A stretch of 64,000 bases of DNA. Source: Rhodococcus ruber (GTDB lineage: Bacteria > Actinomycetota > Actinomycetes > Mycobacteriales > Mycobacteriaceae). This document shows positions 53,652 through 62,333 of this stretch, one piece after another. Position 1 is the stretch's first letter, and each line of letters starts with the position of its first letter. Position numbers and translations under genes: made by a program. The DNA lies in NCBI RefSeq assembly GCF_027270735.1, contig NZ_JAPWIJ010000001.1, forward strand, positions 62,001-126,000, written 5' to 3'. The notes below the pieces were generated by a model. It was not told the origin of the DNA and did not search any database. It worked only from the letters and a program-made list of their open reading frames with translations.

Positions 53652-54182
53652 TCAGCGGATCTTGAAGATCACGAAGCGCTGAACGAGGAAGTTGATGACC
53701 GTCGCCGTGCCCTGAGCGACGACGAAGGCCACGTTCGCGTACCAGAAGCCGTCGGGAAGGGCCTGGTAAAGCCAGGTGTAGATACCCACCTGGACGGCAA
53801 AGGTGACGCCGTACAGGGCAACGACGGCGAAGAACCGGGCCCGTGACGGAGCCGCATTGAAGGTCCAGCGGCGGTTGATCAAGTAGGCCGTCGTCGTTCC
53901 GAGCACGAACCCGATGGCCTTGGCCAGCGTCACACCGACCCCGAACACGAAGTGCAGGAGCAGGTTGACGCCCTGATCGACGATGGCCGACAGCACACCC
54001 GTCGCCAAGAAACGCAGGACCTGCGTCTTGAGGTCGAGAGCCGCGTCGGCGATGTTCTCGGTCAGCGGCAGCTCGACGGGTAGCGGAACGTGGTGCTGCA
54101 GCTCGTCGTCCTCGGGCGACCAGTCGTCGCCCGTTGAGCCTTCTTCTGCGGAGCGGTCGGGGGTGGACACGAGGACTGACAC
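53652..54182 (-). CDS. GtrA-like membrane protein (Rv3789 type)
   Basis: The product is 176 residues from GTG. It has an acidic, disordered N-terminus of about 50 residues, then four membrane segments: VLRFLATGVLSAIVDQGVNL, LAKAIGFVLGTTTAYLINRR, FFAVVALYGVTFAVQVGIYT and FVVAQGTATVINFLVQRFV. The YLINRRWTF motif is typical of GtrA proteins. Its place next to dprE1 matches Rv3789, linked to arabinan assembly (a decaprenyl-phospho-arabinose flippase or an anchor for AftA has been proposed). It is divergent from dprE1. Confidence 0.88.
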   Translation of the reverse strand: MSVLVSTPDRSAEEGSTGDDWSPEDDELQHHVPLPVELPLTENIADAALDLKTQVLRFLATGVLSAIVDQGVNLLLHFVFGVGVTLAKAIGFVLGTTTAYLINRRWTFNAAPSRARFFAVVALYGVTFAVQVGIYTWLYQALPDGFWYANVAFVVAQGTATVINFLVQRFVIFKIR

Positions 54183-54217
54183 TAGCCGCTGCTGCGGTGC
54201 GGGTACCCTCTTGAGCG

Positions 54218-55669
54218 ATGTCCACGACAGCCGACGACGCACTCTTCCCCCTGGAACCACAGGCCGGGAACACTGCGCCGCTACCCACGCAGACCCGCAC
54301 GATCTCCGGATTCGGCCGCACCGCGCGATCGACCGGAGAGGTGCTCGCCACCTCCGACCCCGAGCTCATCGCGAACGCGGTCAAGCAGGTCGCCGAGCAG
54401 AACGACTCCAAGCCCTCGTACCTGCGACGAGGCGTCATTCCACGTGGCCTCGGCCGCTCCTACGGTGACAATGCGCAGAACTCCGGCGGGCTCGTCATCG
54501 ACATGACGGCGCTCAACCGCATCTACAGCATCGACACCTCGACGCGGATCGTCGATCTGGACGGCGGCGTCAGTCTCGACCAGCTGATGCGCGCTGCCCT
54601 GCCGTTCGGCCTGTGGGTTCCGGTGCTGCCGGGTACGCGTCAGGTCACCATCGGTGGAGCCATCGGCTGCGACATCCACGGCAAGAACCATCACAGTGCG
54701 GGTAGCTTCGGCAACCACGTCCGCTCGATGGAACTGCTCACCGCAGACGGTCAGATCCGCCACCTGACGCCGACGGGCAAGAACGCCAAGCTGTTCTGGG
54801 CAACGGTCGGCGGCAACGGCCTGACCGGCATCATCCTGCGCGCGACCATCGAGATGACGCCGACCGAAACGGCGTACTTCATCAACGACGGCATCCGCAC
54901 CGAGAGTCTCGACGAGACCGTCGCCGCTCACCAGGACGGCACCGAGGACAACTACACGTACTCGAGCGCCTGGTTCGACGTCATGAGCGCACCGCCCAAG
55001 CTCGGGCGCGCGACGATCACTCGCGGATCGCTGGCCAAGTTCGACGAACTTCCCGCGAAACTGCAGAAGGATCCACTGAAGTTCGACGCACCCCAACTGT
55101 TGACGGTGCCGGATATCTTCCCGATCAGCGGGCTGAACAAGCTGTCGATGAGCATGATCGGCGAGGCCTACTACCGCATGGGCGGGAACTACACCGGCAA
55201 GGTGCAGAACCTGACGCAGTTCTACCACCCACTCGACCTCGTCGGTGAGTGGAACCGAGGCTACGGCCCCAAGGGATTCCTGCAGTACCAGTTCCTCGTT
55301 CCGACCGAGGCGCTCGAGGAGTTCAAGGACATCATCCGTTTCATTCAGCGCTCCGGTCAGTACTCGGCACTCAACGTCTTCAAGCTGTTCGGCCCGGGAA
55401 ACAAAGCGCCACTGAGCTTTCCGATGGCCGGCTGGAACGTCGCGATGGACTTCCCGATCAAGGCGGGCCTGAACGAGATGGTGCGCGAGCTCGACAAGCG
55501 CGTGCTCGAATTCGGTGGTCGTCTCTACACCGCGAAGGATTCGCGCACCGACGCCGAAACCTTCCACTCGATGTACCCGCGGATCGACGAGTGGATCAAG
55601 GTCCGTCGATCCGTTGACCCCACAGGCGTTTTCGCCTCCGATATGGCTAGAAGGCTGGAATTGCTGTGA
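54218..55669 (+). CDS. dprE1: Decaprenylphosphoryl-ribose 2'-oxidase DprE1
   Basis: The product is 483 residues, an FAD-dependent oxidase of the vanillyl-alcohol-oxidase fold: [40 protein letters not shown], and C-terminal RRLELL. It oxidises decaprenyl-phospho-ribose to the 2-keto intermediate. The segment that holds Cys387 in M. tuberculosis (GWNICVDFP) reads GWNVAMDFP here, placing Ala409 at the residue bound covalently by benzothiazinones. The ATG lies 35 bp from the divergent gtrA-like start; dprE2 overlaps its stop (GTGA). Confidence 0.96.
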   Translation: MSTTADDALFPLEPQAGNTAPLPTQTRTISGFGRTARSTGEVLATSDPELIANAVKQVAEQNDSKPSYLRRGVIPRGLGRSYGDNAQNSGGLVIDMTALNRIYSIDTSTRIVDLDGGVSLDQLMRAALPFGLWVPVLPGTRQVTIGGAIGCDIHGKNHHSAGSFGNHVRSMELLTADGQIRHLTPTGKNAKLFWATVGGNGLTGIILRATIEMTPTETAYFINDGIRTESLDETVAAHQDGTEDNYTYSSAWFDVMSAPPKLGRATITRGSLAKFDELPAKLQKDPLKFDAPQLLTVPDIFPISGLNKLSMSMIGEAYYRMGGNYTGKVQNLTQFYHPLDLVGEWNRGYGPKGFLQYQFLVPTEALEEFKDIIRFIQRSGQYSALNVFKLFGPGNKAPLSFPMAGWNVAMDFPIKAGLNEMVRELDKRVLEFGGRLYTAKDSRTDAETFHSMYPRIDEWIKVRRSVDPTGVFASDMARRLELL

Positions 55670-56430
55670 CGATAGACGCCGTAGGTAACCCACAGACGAT
55701 TCTCGTTCTGGGTGGCACCAGCGAGATCGGTCTCGCGATCACCGAGGAGTACCTGTCGAAGTCTCCGGCACGTGTCATCCTTGCCGCGCTGCCGAACGAC
55801 CCACTGCGCGAGAGCGCCGTCGCCCAGCTGACCGCCAAGGGCGCGAAGTCCGTCGACGTCATCGACTTCGATGCACTCGATACCGCGTCGCACCCGAAGG
55901 TCATCGACGCGGCCTGGGCCAAGGGTGACGTCGACGTCGCCATCGTCGCCTTCGCCGTCGACTTCGATGCCGAGCAGCTCTGGCAGGACCAGCGCAAGGC
56001 CGTCCTCGCCGCGAACATCAACTACACCGCTTCGGTGTCGGTCGGCGTGTTGCTCGGCGAGAAGATGAAGGCGCAGGCATACGGCCGCATCATCGTCATG
56101 TCCTCGGTGGCAGGCGAGCGGGTTCGCCGCTCCAACTTCGTCTACGGCTCCACCAAGGCCGGACTCGACGGGTTCTACCTCGGACTCGGAGAAGCGCTGC
56201 GCGAGTTCGGTCCTCGGGTCACCGTCGTTCGTCCGGGCATGGTGCGCACCAAGTTCAGTGCACACGTCAAGGAAGCGCCGATGACCGTCGACAAGGAGGT
56301 CATCGCGAAGCTCGCAGTGAATGCGTCACGTAAGGGCACTCCGCTCATCTGGACTCCCGCACCGTGGCGTCTGGTGATGATGGTGCTGCGGCACGTACCG
56401 CGGCCGATCTTCCGCAAGCTGCCCATTTAA
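55666..56430 (+). CDS. dprE2: Decaprenylphosphoryl-keto-ribose reductase DprE2
   Basis: The product is 254 residues from GTG, a short-chain dehydrogenase: [32 protein letters not shown], the catalytic Ser-Tyr-Lys in MSSVAG and [13 protein letters not shown]. It uses NADH to complete the epimerisation to decaprenyl-phospho-arabinose, the only arabinan donor. Length equals the M. tuberculosis enzyme. Translation is coupled with dprE1. Confidence 0.95.
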   Translation: MTIDAVGNPQTILVLGGTSEIGLAITEEYLSKSPARVILAALPNDPLRESAVAQLTAKGAKSVDVIDFDALDTASHPKVIDAAWAKGDVDVAIVAFAVDFDAEQLWQDQRKAVLAANINYTASVSVGVLLGEKMKAQAYGRIIVMSSVAGERVRRSNFVYGSTKAGLDGFYLGLGEALREFGPRVTVVRPGMVRTKFSAHVKEAPMTVDKEVIAKLAVNASRKGTPLIWTPAPWRLVMMVLRHVPRPIFRKLPI

Positions 56431-56434
56431 CTGC

Positions 56435-58324
56435 ATGACTGTCGGGGTTGCGCCGGCGCGCAGGACTGCTTCTGCCGTCGGAGAAATAGTTGCCGGAGTC
56501 CTCGTTGCTGTCGTGGTGGCGACGGTCGGGTTGTACGCCTTCTCACTGGTTCAATGGCCGGCGTTCAACTCGTCCAACGTCACTCGCGCCCTGACAACCC
56601 TGGGCCAGGTAGTAGCTGCGGCGCTGTTCGCCACGTCGATCTATCTGTACCGAATCCACAAGTGGCCGTGGATCGCTCGCCTTGCCGCATGGATCGGTCT
56701 GTCCGGGTTCGTCACTGTCACCCTCGGTATGCCCCTGGCGGCAACCAAGCTGTACCTGTTCGGCATCTCGGTCGACCAGGAGTTCCGCACCGAATACCTG
56801 ACGCGCCTGACCGATTCGGCGTCGTTGCGCGACATGACGTACGCCGACATCCCGCCGTTCTACCCCGCCGGTTGGTTCTGGCTCGGCGGACGCGTCGGCA
56901 ACGTTTTGGGCATGGACGGGTGGGAAGTATTCAAGCCCTACGCAATCGGGCTGCTCGCCGTCACATCGGTGGTGGCCTTCGTACTGTGGAAGGCACTGAT
57001 CCGCAGCGACTGGGCCGTCGCCGTCAGTGCCGTCACCACTGCACTCGTCGTCGCTTACGCCTCCCCCGAGGCCTACAGTGCGGTGATCGTGCTGTTGTTC
57101 GCTCCGGCACTGGTTCTCGCGTGGGGTGCGTTGCACAGGAAAGCAGCCGGCGGATGGGGAGCGGTAGTCGGCACAGCATTGTTCCTCGGACTGGCCGCGA
57201 CGTTCTACACCCTCTACCTGGGCCTGGCCGCATTCACCGTCGTACTCATGGCTCTGTTCGCCGCCGTTCTCGCGTATCGCGAGCGAAAGACGTGGCGCGC
57301 ACTGGCGCCCATCGCGATCAAAGTCGCCGCGATCGCCGCCATCTCCGGCGTCATCGCCGCGACCGTGTGGCTGCCGTACCTCATCGACTTCTTGCGTGGG
57401 GCGCCGTCGACGTCCGGCACAGCCCTGCATTATCTGCCGGAAGCCGGTGCGACGCTGCCCTTCCCGATGTTCGAGTTCTCGATGATGGGAGTTCTGTGCC
57501 TCATCGGCACGGTGTGGGTCGCGGTGCGATTCTCGTCCTCGCGCCGGGCGCAGGCACTCGGCGTCGGCGTCGTCTCCATCTATCTGTGGACACTGCTGTC
57601 CATGGCCGCCACGGCCGCGGGCACCACGTTGCTTTCCTTCCGGCTGGAAGCGGTCTTGATCGTATTGCTCGGCAGCGCAGGCGTTTTCGGCTTCCTCGAA
57701 GGAAGTCACGCGATCTACCAGGCCATCAACGAACCGCCCAAGTTCCGCATCGCTGCCGTCGTCGTGGCCGTCGTCGGTGCCATGGCCTTCGCGCAGAACA
57801 TCCCCCAGGTACTGCAGAGCGAGATCACCGTCGCGTACTCCGATACCGACGGTGACGGCAACCGCGCCGACATGCGCCCACCGAGCGCGGTCTCGTATTA
57901 CCGCGAGGTCGACGACGCCCTCACCGAGCAGACCCGACGTCCGCGCGACGAAACCGTCGTCCTGACCGCAGATACCTCGTTCCTCAGCTACTACCCGTAC
58001 TTCGGCTTCCAAGGACTGACCTCGCACTACGCCAATCCCCTGGCGCAATTCGATCAGCGGGCCGACGCCATCGAGCAGTGGACCGAGCTGGAGACACCCG
58101 ATCAGATGATCGAGGCGCTGAACACCAGCCAGTGGCGCGCGCCGGACGCCTTCCTGTTCCGACGCGGTGCCGACGGCTACACCCTGCGCCTGGCCGAGGA
58201 CGTCTACCCCAACGACCCGAATGTGCGCCGCTACACCGTCACCTTCCCCGAGTCGCTGTTCGAGGATCCGCGCTTCACGGTGACGGATATCGGGCCCTTC
58301 GCGCTGGTCGTCCGTACTGCTTGA
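56435..58324 (+). CDS. aftA: Galactan 5-O-arabinofuranosyltransferase AftA
   Basis: The product is 629 residues (643 in M. tuberculosis). About eleven hydrophobic segments precede a periplasmic C-terminal domain. The first large loop has SASLRDMTYADIPPFYPAGW, matching the conserved AftA loop of family GT85. It transfers the first Araf onto galactan, using decaprenyl-phospho-arabinose made by DprE1/DprE2. It starts four bases after dprE2, so the three form an operon. Confidence 0.93.
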   Translation: MTVGVAPARRTASAVGEIVAGVLVAVVVATVGLYAFSLVQWPAFNSSNVTRALTTLGQVVAAALFATSIYLYRIHKWPWIARLAAWIGLSGFVTVTLGMPLAATKLYLFGISVDQEFRTEYLTRLTDSASLRDMTYADIPPFYPAGWFWLGGRVGNVLGMDGWEVFKPYAIGLLAVTSVVAFVLWKALIRSDWAVAVSAVTTALVVAYASPEAYSAVIVLLFAPALVLAWGALHRKAAGGWGAVVGTALFLGLAATFYTLYLGLAAFTVVLMALFAAVLAYRERKTWRALAPIAIKVAAIAAISGVIAATVWLPYLIDFLRGAPSTSGTALHYLPEAGATLPFPMFEFSMMGVLCLIGTVWVAVRFSSSRRAQALGVGVVSIYLWTLLSMAATAAGTTLLSFRLEAVLIVLLGSAGVFGFLEGSHAIYQAINEPPKFRIAAVVVAVVGAMAFAQNIPQVLQSEITVAYSDTDGDGNRADMRPPSAVSYYREVDDALTEQTRRPRDETVVLTADTSFLSYYPYFGFQGLTSHYANPLAQFDQRADAIEQWTELETPDQMIEALNTSQWRAPDAFLFRRGADGYTLRLAEDVYPNDPNVRRYTVTFPESLFEDPRFTVTDIGPFALVVRTA

Positions 58325-58333
58325 CCTACCAAA

Positions 58334-59002
58334 TCAGTAGGTGTAGTTGATACCTCGGGAGAACGTGAATCCGCCCGCCGGTGCGGTGCACCCGATTATG
58401 TCGTCGGGACCGGACTTGCACACGACGCCCTCGGCCGCGAGTACCTGGCCGAGTTCGAGCACTGGAGCGTTCACGTTCACGTAGATGCCTTGCGTCGTAC
58501 ACAGATTTTCCGGGCCCGCGGCGGTAACGCGAACAGCGACCTTGTCGTTCTCTGCGTTCGAGCACTGGGGCCCCTCGAAAGGATTCCTACCGTCCACGGC
58601 CTGACACCCCACTCGGCCCTCAGGCCCATCGGCGTCCCAGATGCCGCAGTGAATGTTGCCCGTCGGCGACACGAAGTTGTATCGACCACTCTCCGTCCGG
58701 AACGTCGCGGGGTCGACGTTGCCTGGTTCGTCTCCCGACGGCTGCAAGATCGCACCACCACCACCCGGCACCAGGTCGGCTGCTTCCTCGGGCGTTCGCG
58801 TCGGCGGAGCGAGAGTCGATTCCTGTGGGGATTCGACCTCGAGCGCAGTCGACGGCTCCGCCGTGGACGACCGGGCGGTGGTCTCTGCGGGCACCGGTCT
58901 CGGGTCCGACGCTGAACTGTTGTCCACTTCCCCACTGGTACAACCACTCAGAGCCAAGACGCACAACGCCGCGACGGGAAATAAAGACTTTCCAGCAATC
59001 AC
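58334..59002 (-). CDS. Lipoprotein, hypothetical
   Basis: The product is 222 residues from GTG after AAGAGAAG. It has a signal sequence with lipobox LSGC (FPVAALCVLALSGC), then a Ser/Thr/Pro-rich linker and a C-terminal domain with FVSPTGNIHCGIWDADG, GRVGCQAVD and CKSGPDDIIGC, where several cysteines may pair. The NIHC pattern is common in small secreted actinobacterial proteins of unknown role. It is convergent with aftA. Confidence 0.75.
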   Translation of the reverse strand: MIAGKSLFPVAALCVLALSGCTSGEVDNSSASDPRPVPAETTARSSTAEPSTALEVESPQESTLAPPTRTPEEAADLVPGGGGAILQPSGDEPGNVDPATFRTESGRYNFVSPTGNIHCGIWDADGPEGRVGCQAVDGRNPFEGPQCSNAENDKVAVRVTAAGPENLCTTQGIYVNVNAPVLELGQVLAAEGVVCKSGPDDIIGCTAPAGGFTFSRGINYTY

Positions 59003-59046
59003 GTCTTCTCTTTTCTTCCGATTCGAAGCGGGGACCCTCATCGACG

Positions 59047-59517
59047 TCAGCGGGCCGGCACGTCGAAGGTTGGGCTCGGCGTGTGCGCAGCGCTCGTCCG
59101 GAAGGTGACCGTGACCGGGCCCGCGCCGGTATCGATGTCCACGTACGGATTTGCCACGTTCGGCCCCTGGAACCGCCAGCTCGCCACCCGGTGTTCGACG
59201 GTTCCGCGAAGGCCGGTGTTGTGGTTGAGCCAGTCCGAATAGATGGTCAGGTAGCACTCGTAGTCGGCCGATCCAGCCCACGCGGGGCTGTACAAGTGGG
59301 TGGTGAAATTCGCGCGAATCTCGTTGGGGGCGTACCCACTCTGGACATTGACGTCGACGGTGCCGCCGAGGCACTGGGGGACCTCGGCGAGCGTGAAGAT
59401 CCGTTGCTGCGGCGAGTAGAACATCTCCTGGGCACCCGCGTGCGCGGAGCTTGCGCCGATCGCTGCCGCGAGCGCGCAGGAGAAGACGATCGAACGTCTG
59501 ATGGCGGGGTGCTTCAT
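59047..59517 (-). CDS. Secreted hypothetical protein
   Basis: The product is 156 residues; the ATG follows GGAGGG. The signal peptide (SIVFSCALAAAIGASSAHAG) is followed by a beta-rich domain with LAEVPQCLGGTVDVNVQSGY and YECYLTIYSDWLNH. Two cysteines are probably paired. No family is recognised. It precedes the lipoprotein gene on the same strand by 44 bp, and both may be co-transcribed. Confidence 0.7.
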   Translation of the reverse strand: MKHPAIRRSIVFSCALAAAIGASSAHAGAQEMFYSPQQRIFTLAEVPQCLGGTVDVNVQSGYAPNEIRANFTTHLYSPAWAGSADYECYLTIYSDWLNHNTGLRGTVEHRVASWRFQGPNVANPYVDIDTGAGPVTVTFRTSAAHTPSPTFDVPAR

Positions 59518-59560
59518 CGTGACCCTCCGTGGATCTGAGTTGGGATGACAGAACCGAACA

Positions 59561-59595
59561 TAACAGTTGCCTATGCGGAAAGTGTTAGAGTTGCC
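59561..59595. promoter_or_regulatory. Direct repeat upstream of the membrane protein/regulator pair
   Basis: TAACAGTTGCC (59561-59571) and TTAGAGTTGCC (59585-59595) are spaced 24 bp apart directly before the start at 59599, a possible binding site for the downstream winged-helix regulator. Confidence 0.3.
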
Positions 59596-59598
59596 ATC

Positions 59599-60087
59599 AT
59601 GGAAAGCCATCCGTCGCCAGACGATGCCCACGATCTCCTGGGTGCAATCCACGCCGACCGTGTGTCTCTCGCCGATCGTCTCACTGCGCCGTTCTGGCTC
59701 TACCCGGCCTTCGCCGCATCGACCGCCCTGTACGTAGGCACACCGGCATTGCCGGACGGCAAGGTCAGTGCGGCGCTCGCAGCCCTCCCTGTTGCCCTGG
59801 CCGCAACATTGGCTCTGCTCTATCCCCGCATATCCGGGGTGCGGCCGGCAGCAGTGGGTGTCACCGGATGGGGTGTTCTCGTCGGGCTCCTGGTGAGCGT
59901 CCTCGGCCTGTTGAGCGTGTCCTTCGGCGTGGTGGCGTCGCTGTCTGCATGGTGGGTTCTCCTGCCGCAGGTCGTCTGCTTTGCGATCGTGCTGTTCGGG
60001 GGCCGTCTGTTCGACAGCGAATACCGACGCCATCTACACGTCGGAGGCATCCGGCAACTCACCGGCCGCCGGAGCATCTGGTCGTGA
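59599..60087 (+). CDS. Small integral membrane protein
   Basis: The product is 162 residues with four hydrophobic segments (FWLYPAFAASTALYVG, ALAALPVALAATLALLY, VGVTGWGVLVGLLVSVLGLL, WWVLLPQVVCFAIVLFG) after a soluble N-terminus. No family is recognised. The stop overlaps the GTG of the regulator gene (GTGA); pairs of a small membrane protein with such a regulator are common in actinobacteria and probably act together. Confidence 0.68.
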   Translation: MESHPSPDDAHDLLGAIHADRVSLADRLTAPFWLYPAFAASTALYVGTPALPDGKVSAALAALPVALAATLALLYPRISGVRPAAVGVTGWGVLVGLLVSVLGLLSVSFGVVASLSAWWVLLPQVVCFAIVLFGGRLFDSEYRRHLHVGGIRQLTGRRSIWS

Positions 60088-60473
60088 CCGAAAATCCGAG
60101 TGTCGAACCGAGATTCGACTCCGTCATACATGCTCCGATCCGCCTGCGAGTCTGCGGGCTTCTACGCCGAATCGACGAGATCGACTTCGCGGTCATTCGC
60201 GACACCCTTCGGATCAGCGACGCTTCGCTGTCGAAACACCTCAAAGCTCTCTCCGACGCCGGCTACGTCTCGATGAACAAGACTGCGTCGCTCTCGCGTT
60301 CGGACGCACGAAGGGTGACGTGGGTGAAGCTGACCCACGTCGGCCGTCAAGCGTTCGACTCCCACATCGCCGAACTCCGTGTCATCGCCTACGGCCACCC
60401 GGAACCAGCGTCGTCTCTGCCACCGGTTCGGACGTGGGTTCCCACATTCGGACCGACACCGGAGTTAGGTTGA
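60084..60473 (+). CDS. Winged-helix transcriptional regulator
   Basis: The product is 129 residues from GTG. It has HAPIRLRVCGLLRRIDEIDF, VIRDTLRISDASLSKHLKAL and YVSMNKTASLSRSDARRVTW, an ArsR/MarR-like winged helix of the transcriptional-regulator HTH_34 type. No metal-binding cysteine motif is present. It is coupled to the membrane protein gene and may be autoregulatory. Confidence 0.78.
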   Translation: MTENPSVEPRFDSVIHAPIRLRVCGLLRRIDEIDFAVIRDTLRISDASLSKHLKALSDAGYVSMNKTASLSRSDARRVTWVKLTHVGRQAFDSHIAELRVIAYGHPEPASSLPPVRTWVPTFGPTPELG

Positions 60474-60553
60474 GCAGGCAGGCCGCTACCTGCCGATGTG
60501 ACCCAGGTCGTTCGGGTTTTCGCCTGTCGTGATCTTTCTGTAACCTCGACGCG

Positions 60554-62323
60554 ATGACCACCCACGACCAGAGCGTTCTCGAGCGGCAGCCGACCACGGC
60601 ACCTTCTCGGCACGCGGGCGTCGGGCGTGGCGACGTCGTGGCGGCAGTCGGATTTCTGGTCGCCGCCGTGTACGTCCTACAGGGCCAGTGGCGCAATCTG
60701 AGTGGTGGTTACCTCTACAACAGCGGCCAGGACCAGACGATGTGGGAGTGGTTCTTCTCCGTCGCCGCCCATGCCGTCGCGCATCTGGACAACCCGCTGT
60801 CGAGTGACCTGCAGAATTACCCACTCGGGGTGAATCTGATGGCGAACACGGCGATGTTCGGCATTTCGATCCCGCTGGCCCCGATCACGTTGCTCTTCGG
60901 ACCTACGGTCACCTGGGCAATCGCCCTCACCGCCGGCCTGGCCGGAACCTCTTTCGCCTGGTACTGGCTGTTCTCGCGTCAGCTGAACGCCTCCAAGGGT
61001 GCGGCCGCGATCGGCGGTGCGCTGTGCGGCTTCGCGCCCGGAGCAATTTCCCACGCCAACGGCCACCCCAACTTCGTGGTGCTGTTCCTGCTTCCGGTCA
61101 TCGCGATGCTGGTCACGCGCATCGCCCACGGCGGCGGAACCACCAAGAACACCGTCGGGCTCGGCCTGATCGTCGCGCTGCAGATCCTGCTCGGCGAAGA
61201 GCCGCTGCTGATCTTCGCGATGTCGTTCGCCATCTTCGTTGTCGTCTACTACGTGTCTCGGCCACGTTCTCTTTGGCCTGCCGTCCGCAGCGCCGCGCCC
61301 CGGCTTGCTGTCTCCGCGGGTATCGCCCTGACCGTCGTCGCGCTGCCACTGTGGTGGCAGTTCTTCGGCCCGCAATCGTATTCCTTCCTCGAACACGGAC
61401 CGATGGGCAACGACGCAAAAGCGCTGTTCCAGTTCCCGACGCAATCCATCGGTGGCGTCGCGACTCCAGGGCAGAACGTCCGCATCAACGCCACCGAGGA
61501 GAACGCGTACTTCGGTTGGCCCTTGCTGGTGCTGTGCCTGGTGGCCGCGGTGTGGATGTGGCGTGTTGCCTGCGCCAGGGCGGCTGCGGCAACGGCAGTC
61601 GTCATGAGCGTGCTCTCACTCGGTGCGACGCTGATGATCGGCAAGAACGACACCGGCATCACCCTGCCGTGGACCAAGCTCGCCGAGTACCCCCTCGTCG
61701 AGTCCGTCCTCGAGACCCGCTTCGCCCTCGGTGCAGTCCCCGCACTGGCCCTGCTGCTCGTGCTGGCCACTGACCGCACGTTCCGTAACGGGCTGCGCCC
61801 ACTGCCTGCCTTGTGGATCGCCGGACTCGCCCTCGCACTCGTTCCGCTGATCCCGACGCCGCTGGTTGCCGTCGACAAATCTCCGACGCCGGAGTTCTTC
61901 GCCGACGGCGAGTGGGAGAACTACGTCGACGACGGTTCCGTCGTCACCGTGCCCCTGCCACGGCCCGAGGACGCCCGCCCGCTGCGCTGGCAGATGGACG
62001 CCGACATGGGCTTCAAGCTGGCAGCCGGATACTTCGTCGGACCGAGTGATCAAGAAGAGAAGGTTGCCAAGTACGGAGCCGTCGACCGGCCGACGGCACT
62101 GTTGCTGGGCTCGGTGTACGACCAAGGCACTGTCCCGGAGATCACCGACGATCGACGTGCGCAGGCCGTCGAGGATCTGACGTTCTGGGAGGCGGACGTC
62201 GTCGTACTGCCGCCGAGCAAGCGGACCGTTGCACTGCGCACCACCGTCACCGAACTGCTCGGTGTCCAGCCGCAATACACCGGTGGCGTGTGGGTGTGGG
62301 ATGTGCGGACGCTCGTCCAATAG
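60554..62323 (+). CDS. GT-C-like multispanning membrane protein
   Basis: The product is 589 residues. About ten to eleven hydrophobic segments extend to residue 435, then a soluble C-terminal domain of about 150 residues. The first outer loop has YLYNSGQDQTMWEWFF, placing Asp where GT-C enzymes keep the catalytic acid. A position between aftA and emb suggests a polyprenyl-sugar-dependent glycosyltransferase of the cell wall; no characterised orthologue comes to mind. Confidence 0.7.
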   Translation: MTTHDQSVLERQPTTAPSRHAGVGRGDVVAAVGFLVAAVYVLQGQWRNLSGGYLYNSGQDQTMWEWFFSVAAHAVAHLDNPLSSDLQNYPLGVNLMANTAMFGISIPLAPITLLFGPTVTWAIALTAGLAGTSFAWYWLFSRQLNASKGAAAIGGALCGFAPGAISHANGHPNFVVLFLLPVIAMLVTRIAHGGGTTKNTVGLGLIVALQILLGEEPLLIFAMSFAIFVVVYYVSRPRSLWPAVRSAAPRLAVSAGIALTVVALPLWWQFFGPQSYSFLEHGPMGNDAKALFQFPTQSIGGVATPGQNVRINATEENAYFGWPLLVLCLVAAVWMWRVACARAAAATAVVMSVLSLGATLMIGKNDTGITLPWTKLAEYPLVESVLETRFALGAVPALALLLVLATDRTFRNGLRPLPALWIAGLALALVPLIPTPLVAVDKSPTPEFFADGEWENYVDDGSVVTVPLPRPEDARPLRWQMDADMGFKLAAGYFVGPSDQEEKVAKYGAVDRPTALLLGSVYDQGTVPEITDDRRAQAVEDLTFWEADVVVLPPSKRTVALRTTVTELLGVQPQYTGGVWVWDVRTLVQ

Positions 62324-62333
62324 CATCGTCGGC

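Noticed and set aside
56543-58048. 501-codon minus-strand frame opposite aftA
   Set aside because: Composition is Arg/Gly/Gln-rich without any domain, and aftA on the other strand is clear.
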